DNA of 64,000 bases, taken from NCBI GenBank assembly GCA_963681505.1, contig OY811992.1, positions 4,256,889-4,320,888 on the forward strand. The letters run 5' to 3'. This stretch comes from Eunapius fragilis. Its lineage: Eukaryota > Porifera > Demospongiae > Spongillida > Spongillidae. Positions within the stretch are counted from its first letter, which is position 1. The number at the start of each line of letters is the position of its first letter. This document shows, one piece after another, positions 44,861 to 58,110 of this stretch. The notes below the pieces were generated by a model, which made no database searches, was not told the DNA's origin, and saw only the letters and a list, made by a program, of their open reading frames with translations. The translations under genes and the position numbers were made by a program.

Positions 44861-45929
44861 AATGGACCAGTTGCGCGTAAGCGATGGAATGTTGATTAAA
44901 CATTTGATTGAACGTGACGTCACGTCCGGACTGCTAGTCTCTATGTCTTAAAGTTGTCAGCCCAAGGAACGGTGACGTGTAGTCATGATATTTGCCTTAG
45001 CTTCACCAAACCCATAAACAGTTGATTTTCTGGATCTATTTTTCGTTTTTCAGTTCCGTACAGGAGCGCCCTCCTTTGACTCTCAGTACTGCAGATCAAT
45101 AACAACTGGACCAAGGAAGTTGTAGAAGGCCAAAAAAATATGAACCCAGTATACACTCTAACTAGGCAATCATCGTGTTCGATCCTAAAGTTAATCTTTG
45201 TAGGTGCATATTCGTTTCTGGAAGTATTTTGAGTTTCTAGATGGGGAGTTACTCTGGAGCATTAACTAATGATTCAGTCTGAAGGGAGCTAGATTGAACC
45301 CATCGATGGGTAATGTGCCAGGCTGTGAGGCATCGTCAACATTGTTGGGCAACTCATGCACTTGATAGTCGCTCACTAGTTGTTCTCCGACATCAGCTAC
45401 AGAAAGTGGAGGTTGTGTAAAGGTGGATGTTGTCACAGAATTGCTGCATGCTTGATGGTGCCGATGTTACTGACGTTGACGATAGAGAATCTATAGTCGA
45501 ATTAGCTGCTTATTGACCTCTCGGTTTTTAGCCCTCATTCTCGAGGGGGGGGGGGGGGGGGGGAGGGGGAGGTTGGCGAGGATAACCTTTTCCCCGAGGG
45601 TAGTTTCGGGGTTGTTATTCGCTTCGCTATTTGGAAAATGTCTGATGGAGCAAACGCGATGGTGAGGCTTTATATCCTTTGGCTGCAAGTTGAACACGGT
45701 AAGCTAGCCAGATAGCCGCCTTTCTAGGTTTGTAGGGAATCCATGAAAGGAGGCATTTGGATCGCCGGACTTGCTGTTGTCACACACTCGGCACCATGTG
45801 CCAGGCATAGCAACTGTTTATTCCCAAGGATGGCGGCATTACACGTTGAGCTCCGTTCAAACAGTAGCAGTCCGGATGTAATTAAGGATGATTAAATTCT
45901 TTGTACCTTACGCGCAACTCGTCCATTGA
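44861..45929. mobile_element. TIR element of about 1.07 kb in block B
   Basis: Ends AATGGACCAGTTGCGCGTAA and, inward from the right, AATGGACGAGTTGCGCGTAA. Blocks A (17015-17030) and C lack it: A reads AATGGACCATCAACATTAG. It contains a G-run at 45545-45563 and no recognisable transposase, so it is non-autonomous. Confidence 0.7.
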
Positions 45930-46022
45930 ACCATCAACATTAGTTATGACAACATTTGAAAACAACACAATGATAACTGCATTAGTGGGATTGTGCCTCA
46001 AGATACTACCTTATAGAGTTGT

Positions 46023-46640
46023 ATGTATGAGTGGGCACAGAACATACCTTCACTGCGTTTGACAAAATATCAATTAAACAGCTTTTTTATGTACAATTGG
46101 TTAGGTCAGTTGGTCCCCTCTCACTCCATGAACGTAAAAGTATTGGTTGATTATATTTGCCATGCAATGATTTTATATTGTATAGGAGATCAAAATTTCT
46201 GTTACACTGTCCTTTGTCTGGACGTATGTCTAAAAAATCCTGTTCATCTTGAAACTTTTAAGTTGTTAAGTCACAGTGCTTCACCACAAGAAGTAAATCC
46301 AATCCCAGCCTCAACTTTGAGCATGATTGCAACATGTTTTCAAGATATTCTGTTTGTTAATGACTGTTAAAGTTATGCAAAACTTTTTAAAGATTGTTCA
46401 ATTACTGAGGCTTGTTCCTTACTTGATATTCAAGTTGATACCCAGTGGAAAAATTGCAATTGCTATAGCTACATAGCAATTGGTATAGCTACATATCCTA
46501 AAGGTGGCAATAGATTAACCATCATCACTGAGCCAATTGAAAGGATTCCGAAGGTTAAAGGTGCAATATTGGACTCAGGTTTCAATGGCAGTGTTGTCAA
46601 GTGTTCCCTGACGACATGGTTGGGAGGTTTGTAGTGTACA
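46023..46640 (+). pseudogene. Unrecognised conserved reading frames, copy B
   Basis: 46023-46370 carries the same frame as 17187-17462 (VDYICHAMILYCIGDQNFCY) with upstream codons SLRLTKYQLNSFFMYNWLGQ. The second frame (ILDSGFNGSVVKCSL) is interrupted by a small duplication around 46460-46490. Confidence 0.4.
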
Positions 46641-46912
46641 TTGAGGTAGGTTTCTGAGTTGCTCTAATAAATCTTCACACTTCAAAATCCTGATTAAGTA
46701 TGTATATTTGCATAGGCTTTCAATTTTGAACTTCTTAACAGTACCCACTGAATTGTCCCTTTAAAAATCCTGGATATGCGCACACACAAGCACACATAAT
46801 AAACACATCGCTCCCATCAACAAAGCGCTTTATAACTTCCCCCTTAAGGTTGAGGCGGCGTGTGATTAGCAATATTATGACGTTACGTCAACCTGCATTC
46901 TGATTTGTGCCA

Positions 46913-47755
46913 CCATAGATTATAGAATACAGGGATTGGAAACGGTGTATATGCATTTACGTGACCTGACGTCACGTTCCGTTACGTGACCGTGCTTCGC
47001 ATTGAATCCTTTGGTGGGCGTGTGAGCTGTTAAACATCCTTCTGTAGAGAGCTTCTTTCGGCGTTGTTTAGTCTATAACTGTGTGAGAACCAGTCTGGTG
47101 AGAAAGCCTCTTTCACATCAAAGAATCGTTTAGCTATTCTTTTTACAGAGTTTCAGTTGAGCCTGCGAGCGATCGTAGCTACCACGTGATCGGGTAGTGG
47201 TTGTGGCATTTTCCTGGACACAGGAAACATTTTAAATCCATTTTGGGAGTTCCCATATAGATTACGTAGTTGTTAGTATGGCGTAGTAGCGTTCTGGAGT
47301 CCCAGAGAAGGGTTCTGGCATTGTAAATCGTAAATATGTCATATAATGATATCCAAATAGGGTACTTTTTGTGTACTTTTCCCAGAAAAGTGATCAGGGT
47401 TCTAGAATATTTAAGGACATATATTGAATCAGAGATGCATAATGAGTGGGTGATCAAAATTTCTTATGTCTTGTGCATGTGTTGTAGGAGCAAATGGCTC
47501 GCAAGTTCGTTTTGGTCGAAGCTCAGATATATCCGTGTTGAACGGAATTGCTCCACAAATGCCTCTTCTTATTGTTAAACGTATTTTTACCTTTTGGATA
47601 GCCGGATCGGCACAAGTTTCTTAAATGTACCGACTATTTTCTCGGCAAAGCTCACAAAAGTGCCCTGGCCAGGGTACGTAATTTACGGAATGGTGAAATG
47701 CGGATGAATCCCGTAATCTTTACCTTTTCCAATCCCTGTATTCTATAATCTATGG
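46913..47755. mobile_element. 843-bp TIR element with 5-bp TGCCA target duplication
   Basis: Arms CCATAGATTATAGAATACAG at both ends in inverted orientation (about 28 bp perfect). TGCCA flanks both sides (46908-46912, 47756-47760). Block A has the empty site TTGTGCCACCGCAG at about 18901-18914. No transposase seen inside; superfamily not assigned. Confidence 0.85.
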
Positions 47756-50378
47756 TGCCACCGCAGCTGTGACTTACGCGGGTCTGGTATGAGACAGACC
47801 ATAATTAGAAGTTGTTCGATCTAAATATGCAGCACGCAGTACATAGCCCCGCTACAGGAAAAAGTTAGTATTGTGTTCCCGAACACGATTATATCAAACG
47901 TTATCGTCGATACAAGCTCATGAAATATAAAATCGATGACATAACTGAGCTCAATTAGTGAAGGTCAGTCACGTGCTTTATTACTTACAAGAGCGCTCGC
48001 AAGATGATGGTCCTCCACTTGGTGGTGGTGGCGATACAATTATTACTCACCATGTGCAGTTCAAGTAGTAAGCAGACGAATACTATATGTTTGTACATAC
48101 GTTCGTGAGCTACCGTGTGCGCGTACAGGACTTCAGCATTGGGAGCCTGTTAAGGCGTTTGAGTTATGAACCGTGCTCACGCGAGTGCGTGTTTATGTGA
48201 GTATACATGTATAGACATTCATTAGGGTACATTGTTTGAATGCACGTTTTATGAACATACATTGCTTACAAGTATATGTGCGTACGGCGGGTAGGTTTAT
48301 TCCGGTTCTCTAAAAGCAGCCCAACCACCTCTGAATGCTGTGAGCCTGAGGGGACCCCAGTACTTTGATGAAATCAGTGATAATTCGAGCAGTGTGATAG
48401 TAGCGGGATCAGTCATCCAACTCTTCTGTTCAGCCAGTGGACAGTTCACTGCTCCCCACATACAGTGGACGAGGAATAATTTCACCATTCCAGAGACTGC
48501 ACAGTTGCCTCATCTGATGGTAAAGAGTAGGACAGAGAACAACACCGTCATTTCCTCAGTTCTCACTATCTACGGTTTCTCATCAAGTGATAATGGAAGC
48601 TATCAGTGTTGTGCTTCAGACATCAATGGCAGTACTTTGAGTAAACCATTACTGCTAACAGGTTAGTGCCACAGACGTATTACTTCAATCACCCATCCTT
48701 TACTCTGCAGCTATCAATGGCTCCAACAAGTTGAAGATGATACGAGAACTTAGTAACTCCACATCAGACAGAACATCTGTTCCTCTTGGAAGTTCAAATA
48801 TTTCAACCAATGGAATCTTTCTGAGATGTTCAGCTGAACAGCCTTCTTCATCCTCTCTTGCTGCACCCAGTGTGATATGGTTGAGGGATGAGACATAGCT
48901 ATCTGGTGATGGGGTTAGGGTTGTGATAACTACCAATACCTATACCACTATCATGGGATCAAACAGGACTGTAAGCTTTGTCCGTATCTTCAACTTCAGT
49001 CAGTCTGATGCTGGAGTGTACCAGTGTGTGTTCTATGACACACCATCCCAGGGAGGAGAGGTTATCACTACTAGACCATACAAAGTGGACACAGGTATGG
49101 ATAGCCACTTTTCATTTGCTGGAATGAATGTGTTTTATCTTTATTTGTTAGGTCCAGTCTTCATTACTGCTGCTTCTCCTTTATCAGTCACCCTCTGTCC
49201 CCCTGAGCCTCTGGTCCTCCAAATGGAGGCAGGAGGAGAGTATGCTGATATTCAATGGAGCAGGACACCAATTGCTCTGAATATCAGCAGTGATGAACTG
49301 GTGGACTTCCAGCAGACATTTGTGAGGACTGTGACATCAGAGCAGGACTGGGGACTATACTTGGCGTCCATTATGTTGCCCAATAATTCATCTTCCAATA
49401 TCACAATCAGCTGCAGCATATCTTGTAACACCACTGTGCCCAGTAAGTCAATAGACAAGACTGAATAATAGTACTGGAATGTTTATTGATTGAAAAACAA
49501 TAAAAGGGTGGACACTGTTATTGTTTACAACCTTGTAAAGCAGTTGTCTGGGAATCATAACTCCTCCCCTTTTCATCTGTGGCAGGGGCCACACCCCAAC
49601 ACATGGTCACCTTGTCACGTTAGAACCATCTTTGGGTCATTCCATGTCTGTAGGACTCAAATTGGATGCTATCCTTTAGATTTTGGTGCAAATACTCATA
49701 TTCGCCTGACCTAATATGAAGGTTAGTTTGGTCCCAAAAAAAAGTTTAATAACGTGAATGGTTTACCTCATGAATAATGAATTTTTTCTCTCATTTTGGA
49801 AAGTCGTAACGCCCTCTCACAAAATATGTATGGCAGCACAATAGTGTACAACCCATCCAACAATAATGTGTTTATGGGAAGGTGCAAAGGGTTAAATGTA
49901 TATAACACGGCACAGTTTTCAATATTTAGGTCATTTGCAGAATGATACACTAATATATATTTTACTAAATGGAAGCCATTCATTGTCTTCATGTATTGAC
50001 AAAATCAGAAGTCAGAGTATGAGCTAGTTCTGAGAACCACAGAAGGTTAAACTGCAAGACGCCATTTTTTTTTCTTCCAGGTTGTTTTTATAGCACTGAT
50101 TAAAAGTAAGTGTTGTTTGCATATGCCTACATAACAACCCAACCTATTTAAGTAAACGATACGGAACATGACTGAGCACATGTTGTACTCATCTGTCACG
50201 TTTTTTTTCCTAATAACGCTGACTTGTGCACTCAGTTGTTTTGTTCAAGCGGTGGTTTGTAAGGCGATGTCAAAAAACCTGTTGTGTCCCATTCAAAACG
50301 TCGTATATACTACATCTCCTGGGAAAGGTTACTATGCCCCGCCCTCCTGCACTGCACCTACTTGGGAAAGGCTACTAC

Positions 50379-50722
50379 ATGTGTCCTTAGTACATCCCCC
50401 TGACAATCCAGTATGTGTCCTTAGTACATCCCCCTGACAATCCAGTATGTGTCCTTAGTACATTCCCCTGACAATCCAGTATGTGCATGTCCTTAGTACA
50501 TCCCCCTGACAATCCAGTATGTGTCTTTAGTACACCCCCCCTGACAATCCAGTATGTGTCCTTAGTACATCCCCCTGACAATCCAGTATGTGTCCTTAGT
50601 ACATCCCCCTGACAATCCAGTATGTGTCCTTAGTACATTCCCCTGACAATCCAGTATGTGTCCTTTAGTACATCCCCCTGACAATCCAGTATGTGTCCTT
50701 AGTACATCCCCCTGACAATCCA
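50379..50722. repeat. 34-bp tandem repeat in intron 4 of copy 3, about 10 units
   Basis: Units of GTGTCCTTAGTACATCCCCC then TGACAATCCAGTAT. Not found in copies 1 or 4. Confidence 0.9.
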
Positions 50723-51607
50723 TTGTGTCCTTAAGTTGCTGGATTGCTACAGCTAGTCTGGGGACCCGACTGATGGTTATACAGTCTGGTGGCATTCTCG
50801 CATCCATGCATTACATGTACTGCACGAATTCGCGCAGTTATAAACCACGAGGTCATGAATAAGTACAAATCTATACCACGTGTAATTGTAATGGTCGATT
50901 TATGTTGATGCTATCCATTACGCTTGGGTTTACCAAGTTACAGAGCCCCCCAGTTGCATGGAAGTAGTTCCACTGGGCAGGACGTTTATGGAGTGTACGC
51001 GTTACCAACTTGTTATGTGAAGAGTCTATGTTATATCTGCCATGCATCCTATATATTTCGATCGCCTGCGTTCCGTTGAGGCTCCGCCTTTCAAGTGGAA
51101 GGTTGGGTAAGGTCATTTCCACAAGGCAAACAAAGGACAGCAAGATTATTAATGCTAGAAAGGCTGGGGACTGTTTTTGCAGTGAACTGTTAGCCGCGTT
51201 CTTATATTCATGCCATTATAATTATGCATGTATATAGTGTACAAAACGGATGCCATCATGTCTCCATGCTGACAGTATAGTACAACCATCAGTCGGGTAC
51301 CCAGACTACTCCACAGCTTCGTTGTGAAGGCTACTAGGGCCTGCAGCTTCACGGGAAAGCTTGCTATAACTATTTCTGGATTGTGCTCATGTACTTTCCT
51401 CTGAAAATCTTCAGTTTCTTGCGTGTTATATCTCCAATGTGAATAGTGAGCGCACAACTTGAAGATACAAGTGCATGTATACACGATGCTGATGAGTTTT
51501 GAATGGGTCATAGCGGAAATTCGAAGTTTTTTGACATCGCTTAAAACAATTGAGCACTATTCGTGACGGAGAGTCATTTTCCATACCCTAAACCATAGTT
51601 TACTTAG

Positions 51608-51880
51608 GTATGGGTAATTGTTACAGTAGCGGTTCGCACATCAGCACTTTCACATATTCCTGTATCAAATAAGTTGTTAGAAGACGTAGGCTTGTCCCCA
51701 GACCCACATAGCGCAAACAATCGTTGTCATGTGGGCCTGGGGACGAGACTATGTAAAAACGGTGAAATCAGTAGATGAATCCATGCGTTTGCTAACAGTT
51801 TCTTGAGAATGTAATCATTTGTACTGATATTTGCGAATTGTGAAAGTGCTGATGTGCTAGCTGCTATAATATGTAATATC
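51608..51880. mobile_element. Foldback arms with nested palindrome
   Basis: Outer arms match the 4075-4229 element. Between them lies a second inverted repeat (GTCCCCAGACCCACAT and ATGTGGGCCTGGGGAC, 51687-51745), related to a diverged hairpin at 4300-4355. Confidence 0.55.
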
Positions 51881-52358
51881 ACTTGAGACATATATAATGG
51901 CTTCCATTTAGTAAAACGTTTTCACCTTCCCCAGGCCTTTCACCTCCCCCATAAACACATATTATCATTGGGTTGTACACACTAAAAGAGCATTAATGTG
52001 AGTCCAAATATAGCCATACAAATTTGTGAGAAGAGCGTTATGACTCTCCAAAGAGGAAATAAAAAAATTTATGACGGTGTATTTTTGGACCAAACTAACC
52101 TTCACATTAGGCCATATAAATATGAGTATCTGCATCAAAATCTATAGTATGGCATCAATTTGAGTCCCACAAGATATGGAATGACCCTCTGGGCTTGTTT
52201 TTTCTGTCTGGTTGATGTATGATATCTGCTGTGACATGAAGGGGAGCAAAGGGGAGGGGGTGTAGGGTTGCTGCCTCCTGGAGATATAAGAAATCCACTT
52301 ACCTACTGCTAAATGCTGTATGTATAAACCTAATAATTGACTTGAGGGTGTGGCAAAG

Positions 52359-52359
52359 G

Positions 52360-52422
<63 letters not shown>

Positions 52423-52491
52423 AGGAAGTGCTTAGTTGTGGGTTGTGTGATGTACGTTTTTAGTTACACTTTGGGGGGGGGGGGGGGGGGG
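52359..52491. repeat. (GT)n run and poly-G tract in intron 4 of copy 3
   Basis: GT dinucleotides 52359-52420, then G-run 52473-52491. The surrounding segment 52140-52680 is not in the other receptor copies. Confidence 0.9.
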
Positions 52492-52685
52492 TTTTGCAGG
52501 TGATGCTAAATATTTCCTGTAACTGAATGCTGGTGGATCTGTTTGGGGCTGGGTGGGGATGTCTCCACCTGCCCACCTGATTGGTGTGGTTTCATGGCTT
52601 TGTGGTCTGTGGTGTGGTCAAATCAATGCACTACATCCTGTTACCTCTGGAACCCCAAATCCTACTCCTCCTTTTACTCCAATGT

Positions 52686-53556
52686 GCAGGTGTACCAGGG
52701 ATGTATGTAGGTGTACCAGGGATGTGTGCAGGTGTACCAGGGATGTGTGGAGGTGTACCAGGGGTGTGTGTAGGTGTACCAGGGATGTGTGGAGGTGTAC
52801 CAGGGGTGTGTGCAGGTGTACCAGGGATGTGCGCAGGTGTACCAGGGGTGTGTGCAGGTGTACCAGGGATGTGTGCAGGTGTACCAGGGATGTGTATAGA
52901 TGTACCAGAGATGTATGGAGGTGTACCAGGGATGTGTGTAGGTGGACCAGGGATGTGTGCAGGTGTGTGCAGGTGTACCAGGGATGTGTGCAGGTGTACC
53001 AGGGATGTGTGTAGGTGTACGGGGGATGTGTGGAGGTGTACCAGTGATGTGTGCAGGTGTACCAGGGATGTGTGTAGGTGTACCAGGGATGTGTGGAGGT
53101 GTACCAGGGGTGTGTGCAGGTGTACCAGGGATGTGCGCAGGTGTACCAGGGGTGTGTGCAGGTGTACCAGGGATGTGTGCAGGCGTACCAGGGATGTGTG
53201 TAGGTGTACCAGAGATGTGTGGAGGTGTACCAGGGATGTGTGTAGGTGAACCAGGGATGTGTGCAGGTGTACCAGGGGTGTGTGCAGGTGTACCAGGGAT
53301 GTGTGCAGGTGTACCAGGGATGTGTGTAGGTGTACGGGGGATGTGTGGAGGTGTACCAGTGATGTGTGCAGGTGTACCAGGGATGTGTGGAGGTGTACCA
53401 GGGATGTGTGGAGGTGTACCAGGGATGTGTGCAGGTGTACCAGGGATGTGCAGGAGTACCAGGGATGTGTGGAGGTGTACCAGGGATGTGTGGAGGTGTA
53501 CCAGGGATGTGTGAAGGTGTACCAGGGATGTGTTCAGGTGGACCAGGGATGTGTGA
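52686..53556. repeat. 21-bp minisatellite, copy 3, about 41 units with 315-bp duplication
   Basis: Longest of the four arrays. The rare variant GTGTACGGGGGATGTGTGGA occurs at about 53015 and again about 315 bp (15 units) later, showing that a block of units was duplicated. Confidence 0.85.
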
Positions 53557-54528
53557 AGGTAGTATTATACTTTTACTTTTATCACTCCAATCACCAGATG
53601 GGCCTGCCTCATTCCAAAGTTCACCATCCATATCCAGCTCCACCCCTGTCTCCACCCTCTACTTCGCCACCACCCCCCAACCAACCAGAGCAGTCCCCCT
53701 GGTTAATGGAGCAGCTGTCATACCACTGGTAGCAACAACAGTGGGTGTTGTGGGCGGAGTCATCATCATTGTTATACTGGTTATTGTGGTCTGCACAGCA
53801 GTAGGAGTGGCTCATGCAAGGAGGTCTTGCAACAATAGCAGGTATAGCAGAAACGGTATAGGATTTGTGTTGCATCCAGGTCTAACTACATTCCACACAT
53901 TAGAGGATGAGGGTCGGTGTTTCTAGATTAGGAAACCAGGAAAAAAAAAGTGTCATGTTTGCTGACCCCTATTGAGGCGTATGGTAAAAGAAGATAAATT
54001 TGCTCTCAAAACACAATCCAATTTCTCTTTTCGTCTTTAACCACCACTGCAATATAAGATGAAACTAGTCATTAGTAGCCGTTCTGTAATAAGAATCAAC
54101 TTGCATGAGACTGTATACATGGTGCAAACCTCAGCCATTGGTAACATTCCAGAGAAGGGCTGCATACAATTATCTTAGTGGCATGCAAATTCACATGCAA
54201 GCACTTTGTCATCAGCACTTTCTAATACAACCAGATCACTGACATCTTTGATCACATGCAAACAGTTGCCACACACAAAATTTCGATGATCCTTATACTG
54301 AACTGTCAAATGTATGAAGTGTGGATTTACATGGATAGCATATAGATAGTTATGTGCCACTGTATAACACTACACCAGTACTTGAGGATCAAAAATTTTA
54401 GCACAGAGAACTAAAATGTAGTGTTTGGATTTGGGGCAAATGCAGTCTGGGACAACTGAAATAGTCTCCAAAAGTGACAGAAATGACTGATCTCCTCCAT
54501 GTCCATATTTGGTCTGCCAATTATTGGT

Positions 54529-54536
54529 ACACACAT

Positions 54537-54590
<54 letters not shown>

Positions 54591-54600
54591 CACACACAAG
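54529..54600. repeat. (CA)n run at the acceptor of the tail exon, copy 3
   Basis: About 35 CA units with one AA interruption, ending in AG at the exon border. Confidence 0.95.
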
Positions 54601-54959
54601 TGCCACAGAGGCAGTGCAGATGTACGAGACTATCCAGGAGGTTAACCACACGCTATATCAGAAGAATGAAGAGCTACCTCCTAATCATATCTCCAAGGAC
54701 TACGAGGAGGCTCTTGACATGACACTGAATGATGCATATGGACCACCTCAGGGCAATGAAGGACAAGCTTCCCCTCACATGCCCAAGGGCTGTGACATGA
54801 CACTGAATGATGCATATGACTATGCAAGGACACAAGCCACCTCAAAAGACTAGCAGATGTGATGCATAAACAAATTCAAACAAAGCCGGATTACAGACTT
54901 TTTATAAAATTTCAAGAAGACTTTTAATTTTTTTTTCTCAATATTTTCTTGTGTTTGGA

Positions 54960-55258
54960 CAGAGGTACACATACTACACATACAAACAGCTACACATAAC
55001 GTTCATCTGCCTGCTGCAGAATGAGGGCATGAGTGAGTGAGGATGACATGAGCATTAGCTCTAATTAAGTTCTGAGTGATTGAGTCGACCATAAAGATCA
55101 CCCAACAACTTGGATTTACACGCATTCCCACGAATGGCCAAGTTGTGAAATGGCCTTGAGAGCCTTTGGACTCCAGGCTCCATGACTCTCTACCCACCAA
55201 TAGGATACACTTCCTGCCCAATTCTCACGTTTCGTGTCATTTTCAGAGTGGAACTCAG
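54960..55258 (-). pseudogene. Antisense retroelement pol remnant after copy 3
   Basis: Same sequence as 6980-7260, truncated where block C begins (at about 55262). Minus strand gives GRESWSLESKGSQGHFTTWP. Confidence 0.55.
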
Positions 55259-55564
55259 GTGCTCTGTATGTAAAGACTGACTGCCAAGGTGCTTGATTAA
55301 CTTTATTCTTAAATAAGTTCTACAATCTTTCATGGTTGTGGATTTGAGCACTGCAACCTACGACTTGAAATCATTTGCTTTCGTCACAGTAGCCCTTAAT
55401 TAAGTCACACGTTTCTATAGGGCGTGGTAATGCATCACGAAGCAAAGCAAAGATGGCAATTAATGAAAGGCAGTTGCTGATACCTGTGGTCACCATCAGT
55501 TTAGTTATTTAATATCCTCTAATTATTATTGGATTGTTTTCTCATATTGAAAGGGAAGGGGTAT

Positions 55565-56172
55565 TTTGAGGAAGGCAGGGAATGAGGGAGGCAGGAGATG
55601 AGGGAGGCAGGAGATGAGGGAGGCAGGAGATGAGGGAGGCAGGGGATGAGGGAGGCAGGGGATGAGGGAGGCAGGGGTGAGGGAGGCATGGGATGAGGGA
55701 GGCAGCGGATGAGGGAGGCAGGGGATGAGGGAGGCAGGGGATGAGGGAGGCAGGGGATGAGGGAGGTAGGTGATGAGGGAGGCAGGGGATGAGGGAGGCA
55801 GGGGGTGAGGGAGGCAGGGGGTGAGGGAGGCATGGGATGAGGGAGGCAGGGGATGAGGGCGGCAGGGGATGAGGGAGGCAGGGGATGAGGGAGGCAGGGG
55901 ATGAGGGAGGCAGGGGATGAGGGAGGCAGGGGATGAGAGAGGCAGGGGATGAGGGAGGCAGGGGATGAGGGAGGCAGGGGATGAGGGAGGCAGGGGATGA
56001 GGGAGGTAGGGGATGAGGGAGGCAGGAGATGAGGGAGGCAGGGGATGAGGGAGGCAGGAGATAAGGGAGGCAGGGGTGAGGGAGGCAGGGGATGAGGGAG
56101 GCAGGGGTGAGGGAGGCAGGGGATGAGGGAGGCAGGGGTGAGAGAGGCAGGAGATAAGGGAGGCAGGAGATG
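55565..56172. repeat. 16-bp minisatellite, block C, about 38 units
   Basis: Same unit and flanks as in blocks A and B. A ZnT5 exon scrap (FLHVLA) follows on the minus strand at about 56225. Confidence 0.93.
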
Positions 56173-57242
56173 GACGTCTTTGCTTTCCATGCGATTTTCA
56201 AGTTCAGAATCCTCCAGGATGATGAGGCCAACACATGAAGGAACATAAGGTGCCAAGAGAGATAGCCCTGATAGATGAATAGTCCTTACGTATTTGAAAA
56301 AGTGTTTTGCTTAGGTTGTTGATGAAACAAGGGAATTATGCGCGTCTGTTGTAAATCTGGTGTTGAAATTTTGCTTTTATCAGGTATATTGAAATACGGT
56401 AGAGAACAAGGGAACCCATTCCTGACTACAACATATGGTCATGTGATGCTAAATTACTTGTACACATTTGCCAAGTAAATTAAATCAAACATGCTTTGGA
56501 GATATTCATAAATAGGTTACTTTAGGTACACCTGTTCATTGAGAGAGAGGTGGGATGGCAGTATAAAACCTCCAACTTTTTATAACTCAACATGTTCTCA
56601 TACAATCAAGTTGCCTTGTGATGTAAATATGTATTATGTTGTACCGCACTATGAAATGACCACTACCTGTGATTGTTGCAGAGCCTCTTCCAAATGCATG
56701 AGTGTGGGTTTGTGGGATGTGGCTCTTGTTAGGAGGGCTGCCATATAATGATATTGATAGAGAAGGGACAGTGCAATTTTGGGGTCACAAAGTTTTGGCA
56801 GCAAGCTCTGCAACTGACCATCCTTGCTTCATTTTTCCTGGATGAATTTGTGGGCTCCCTAATCTGGGCACCTAAGGTATCAGTGTTTTTAAGTGGTGGT
56901 GTAAAATAAACTAGAGTGTGCAACTGATTTTCAGGTTTTAAGGTTATTGGACTATTGGTGAGTCAACTATGAATATAGTGGTATTCGTGAAGTTCCTTTA
57001 GTCGAAATAACTGTAAATTACTTTGTCACAATTAGTCAGCATTCGCGTCTACGTAAGGCAGAAAATTGGTAATCTTAAGGATCTTGATGCTACTACTGCC
57101 CAGTCTTGGGTTTACTGATGCATAATTTTATTAAACAATACGAGTAACCTTATTACATATGACTCCCACAGAAAGTTTTTTGGATGAATATAAGTCTCGT
57201 ACCGTGCAGTACCACATATAAGCCACGCTGCTCTGCCCTCCC

Positions 57243-58110
57243 TTGCGCAATTACAACAAGCTCATGTTTTGTGTGTATCATTGGGCACAGAAAATACCTT
57301 CACTGCGTTTGACAAAATATCAATTAAACAGCTTTTCTATGTACAATTGGTTAGGTCAGTTGGTCCCCTCTCAAAACGTAAAAGTATTGGTTGATTATAT
57401 TTGCCATGAAATGATTTTATATTGTATAGGAGATCAAAATTTCTGTTACACTGTCCTTTGTCTGGACGTATGTCTAAGAAATCCTGTTCATCTTGAAACT
57501 TTTAAGTTGTTAAGTCACAGTGCTTCACCACAAGAAGTAAATCCAATCCCAGCCTCAACTTTGAGCATGATTGCAACATGTTTTCAAGATATTCTGTTTG
57601 TTTTAAGGCATAATCCCACTAATGCAGTTATCATTGTGGTTTTCAAATGTTGTCATAACTAATGTTGATGGTCCATTTCTGTTTGATTACAAAGACGTAC
57701 AAGCCACCATAGAAAAACTAATGGCTCATGTTTAAATATTAATCATACATGAGCTTGTTGTAATTGTGCATGGGAGGGCCGAACAGGATGGCTTATAGGT
57801 GGTACTCATCCATTGTGACTTAAGTCACAATTGGTCAATCTATGATTAATGAAGGTTAAAGATTGTTCAATTCTTACTTGATGTTCTCGATATCAAAATT
57901 GATATCCAGTGGAAAAAGAAAAGGTCTGAAATCATTGCTGCAATTGGTATAGCTACATAATTATTCAAAAGGAAGCAATTGATTAACCATCGTCATGCAC
58001 TGAGCCAATTGAGGGGATTCCAAAGGCAATCTTGGACTCAGGTGTCAGTGGCAGTGTTGTATGGTCACCAAGTGTTCCCTGACGACATGGTTGGTAGGCT
58101 TGTATGAGGT
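57243..58110 (+). pseudogene. Unrecognised conserved reading frames, copy C
   Basis: 57243-57600 keeps the first frame (SLRLTKYQLNSFSMYNWLGQ, VDYICHEMILYCIGDQNFCY). It then runs into an inverted scrap of its own 5' flank (57605-57700), and the second frame at 57890-58110 is decayed. Confidence 0.4.

Larger units (their letters stand above)
35870..47765. repeat. Segmental duplication block B
   Basis: Paralogue of block A with an inverted left segment (35905-38197), a 1.6-kb minisatellite, and two TIR elements (44861-45929, 46913-47755) not present in A. Apart from fragments listed separately, no intact gene was seen in 38200-41160 or 42840-44080. Confidence 0.85.
48004..54853 (+). pseudogene. 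Ig-superfamily receptor, copy 3, with in-frame stop in Ig2
   Basis: Exons 48004-48067 (signal peptide MMVLHLVVVAIQLLLTMCSS), 48317-48661 (Ig1), 48711-49094 (Ig2), 49152-49442 (Ig3-like), 53598-53841 (stalk, membrane), 54601-54853 (tail). Splice sites, phases and total length (1581 nt) are all intact, but codon 48896-48898 is TAG where copies 1 and 4 have CAG. Either the gene is a recent pseudogene, or it makes a one-domain secreted product. Intron 4 is 4.15 kb. The ATTAAA signal after the stop is also changed. Confidence 0.75.

Noticed and set aside
50387-50807. Minus-strand frame with repeated THTGLSGGCTKD
   Set aside because: Translation of the 34-bp tandem repeat within intron 4 of copy 3.
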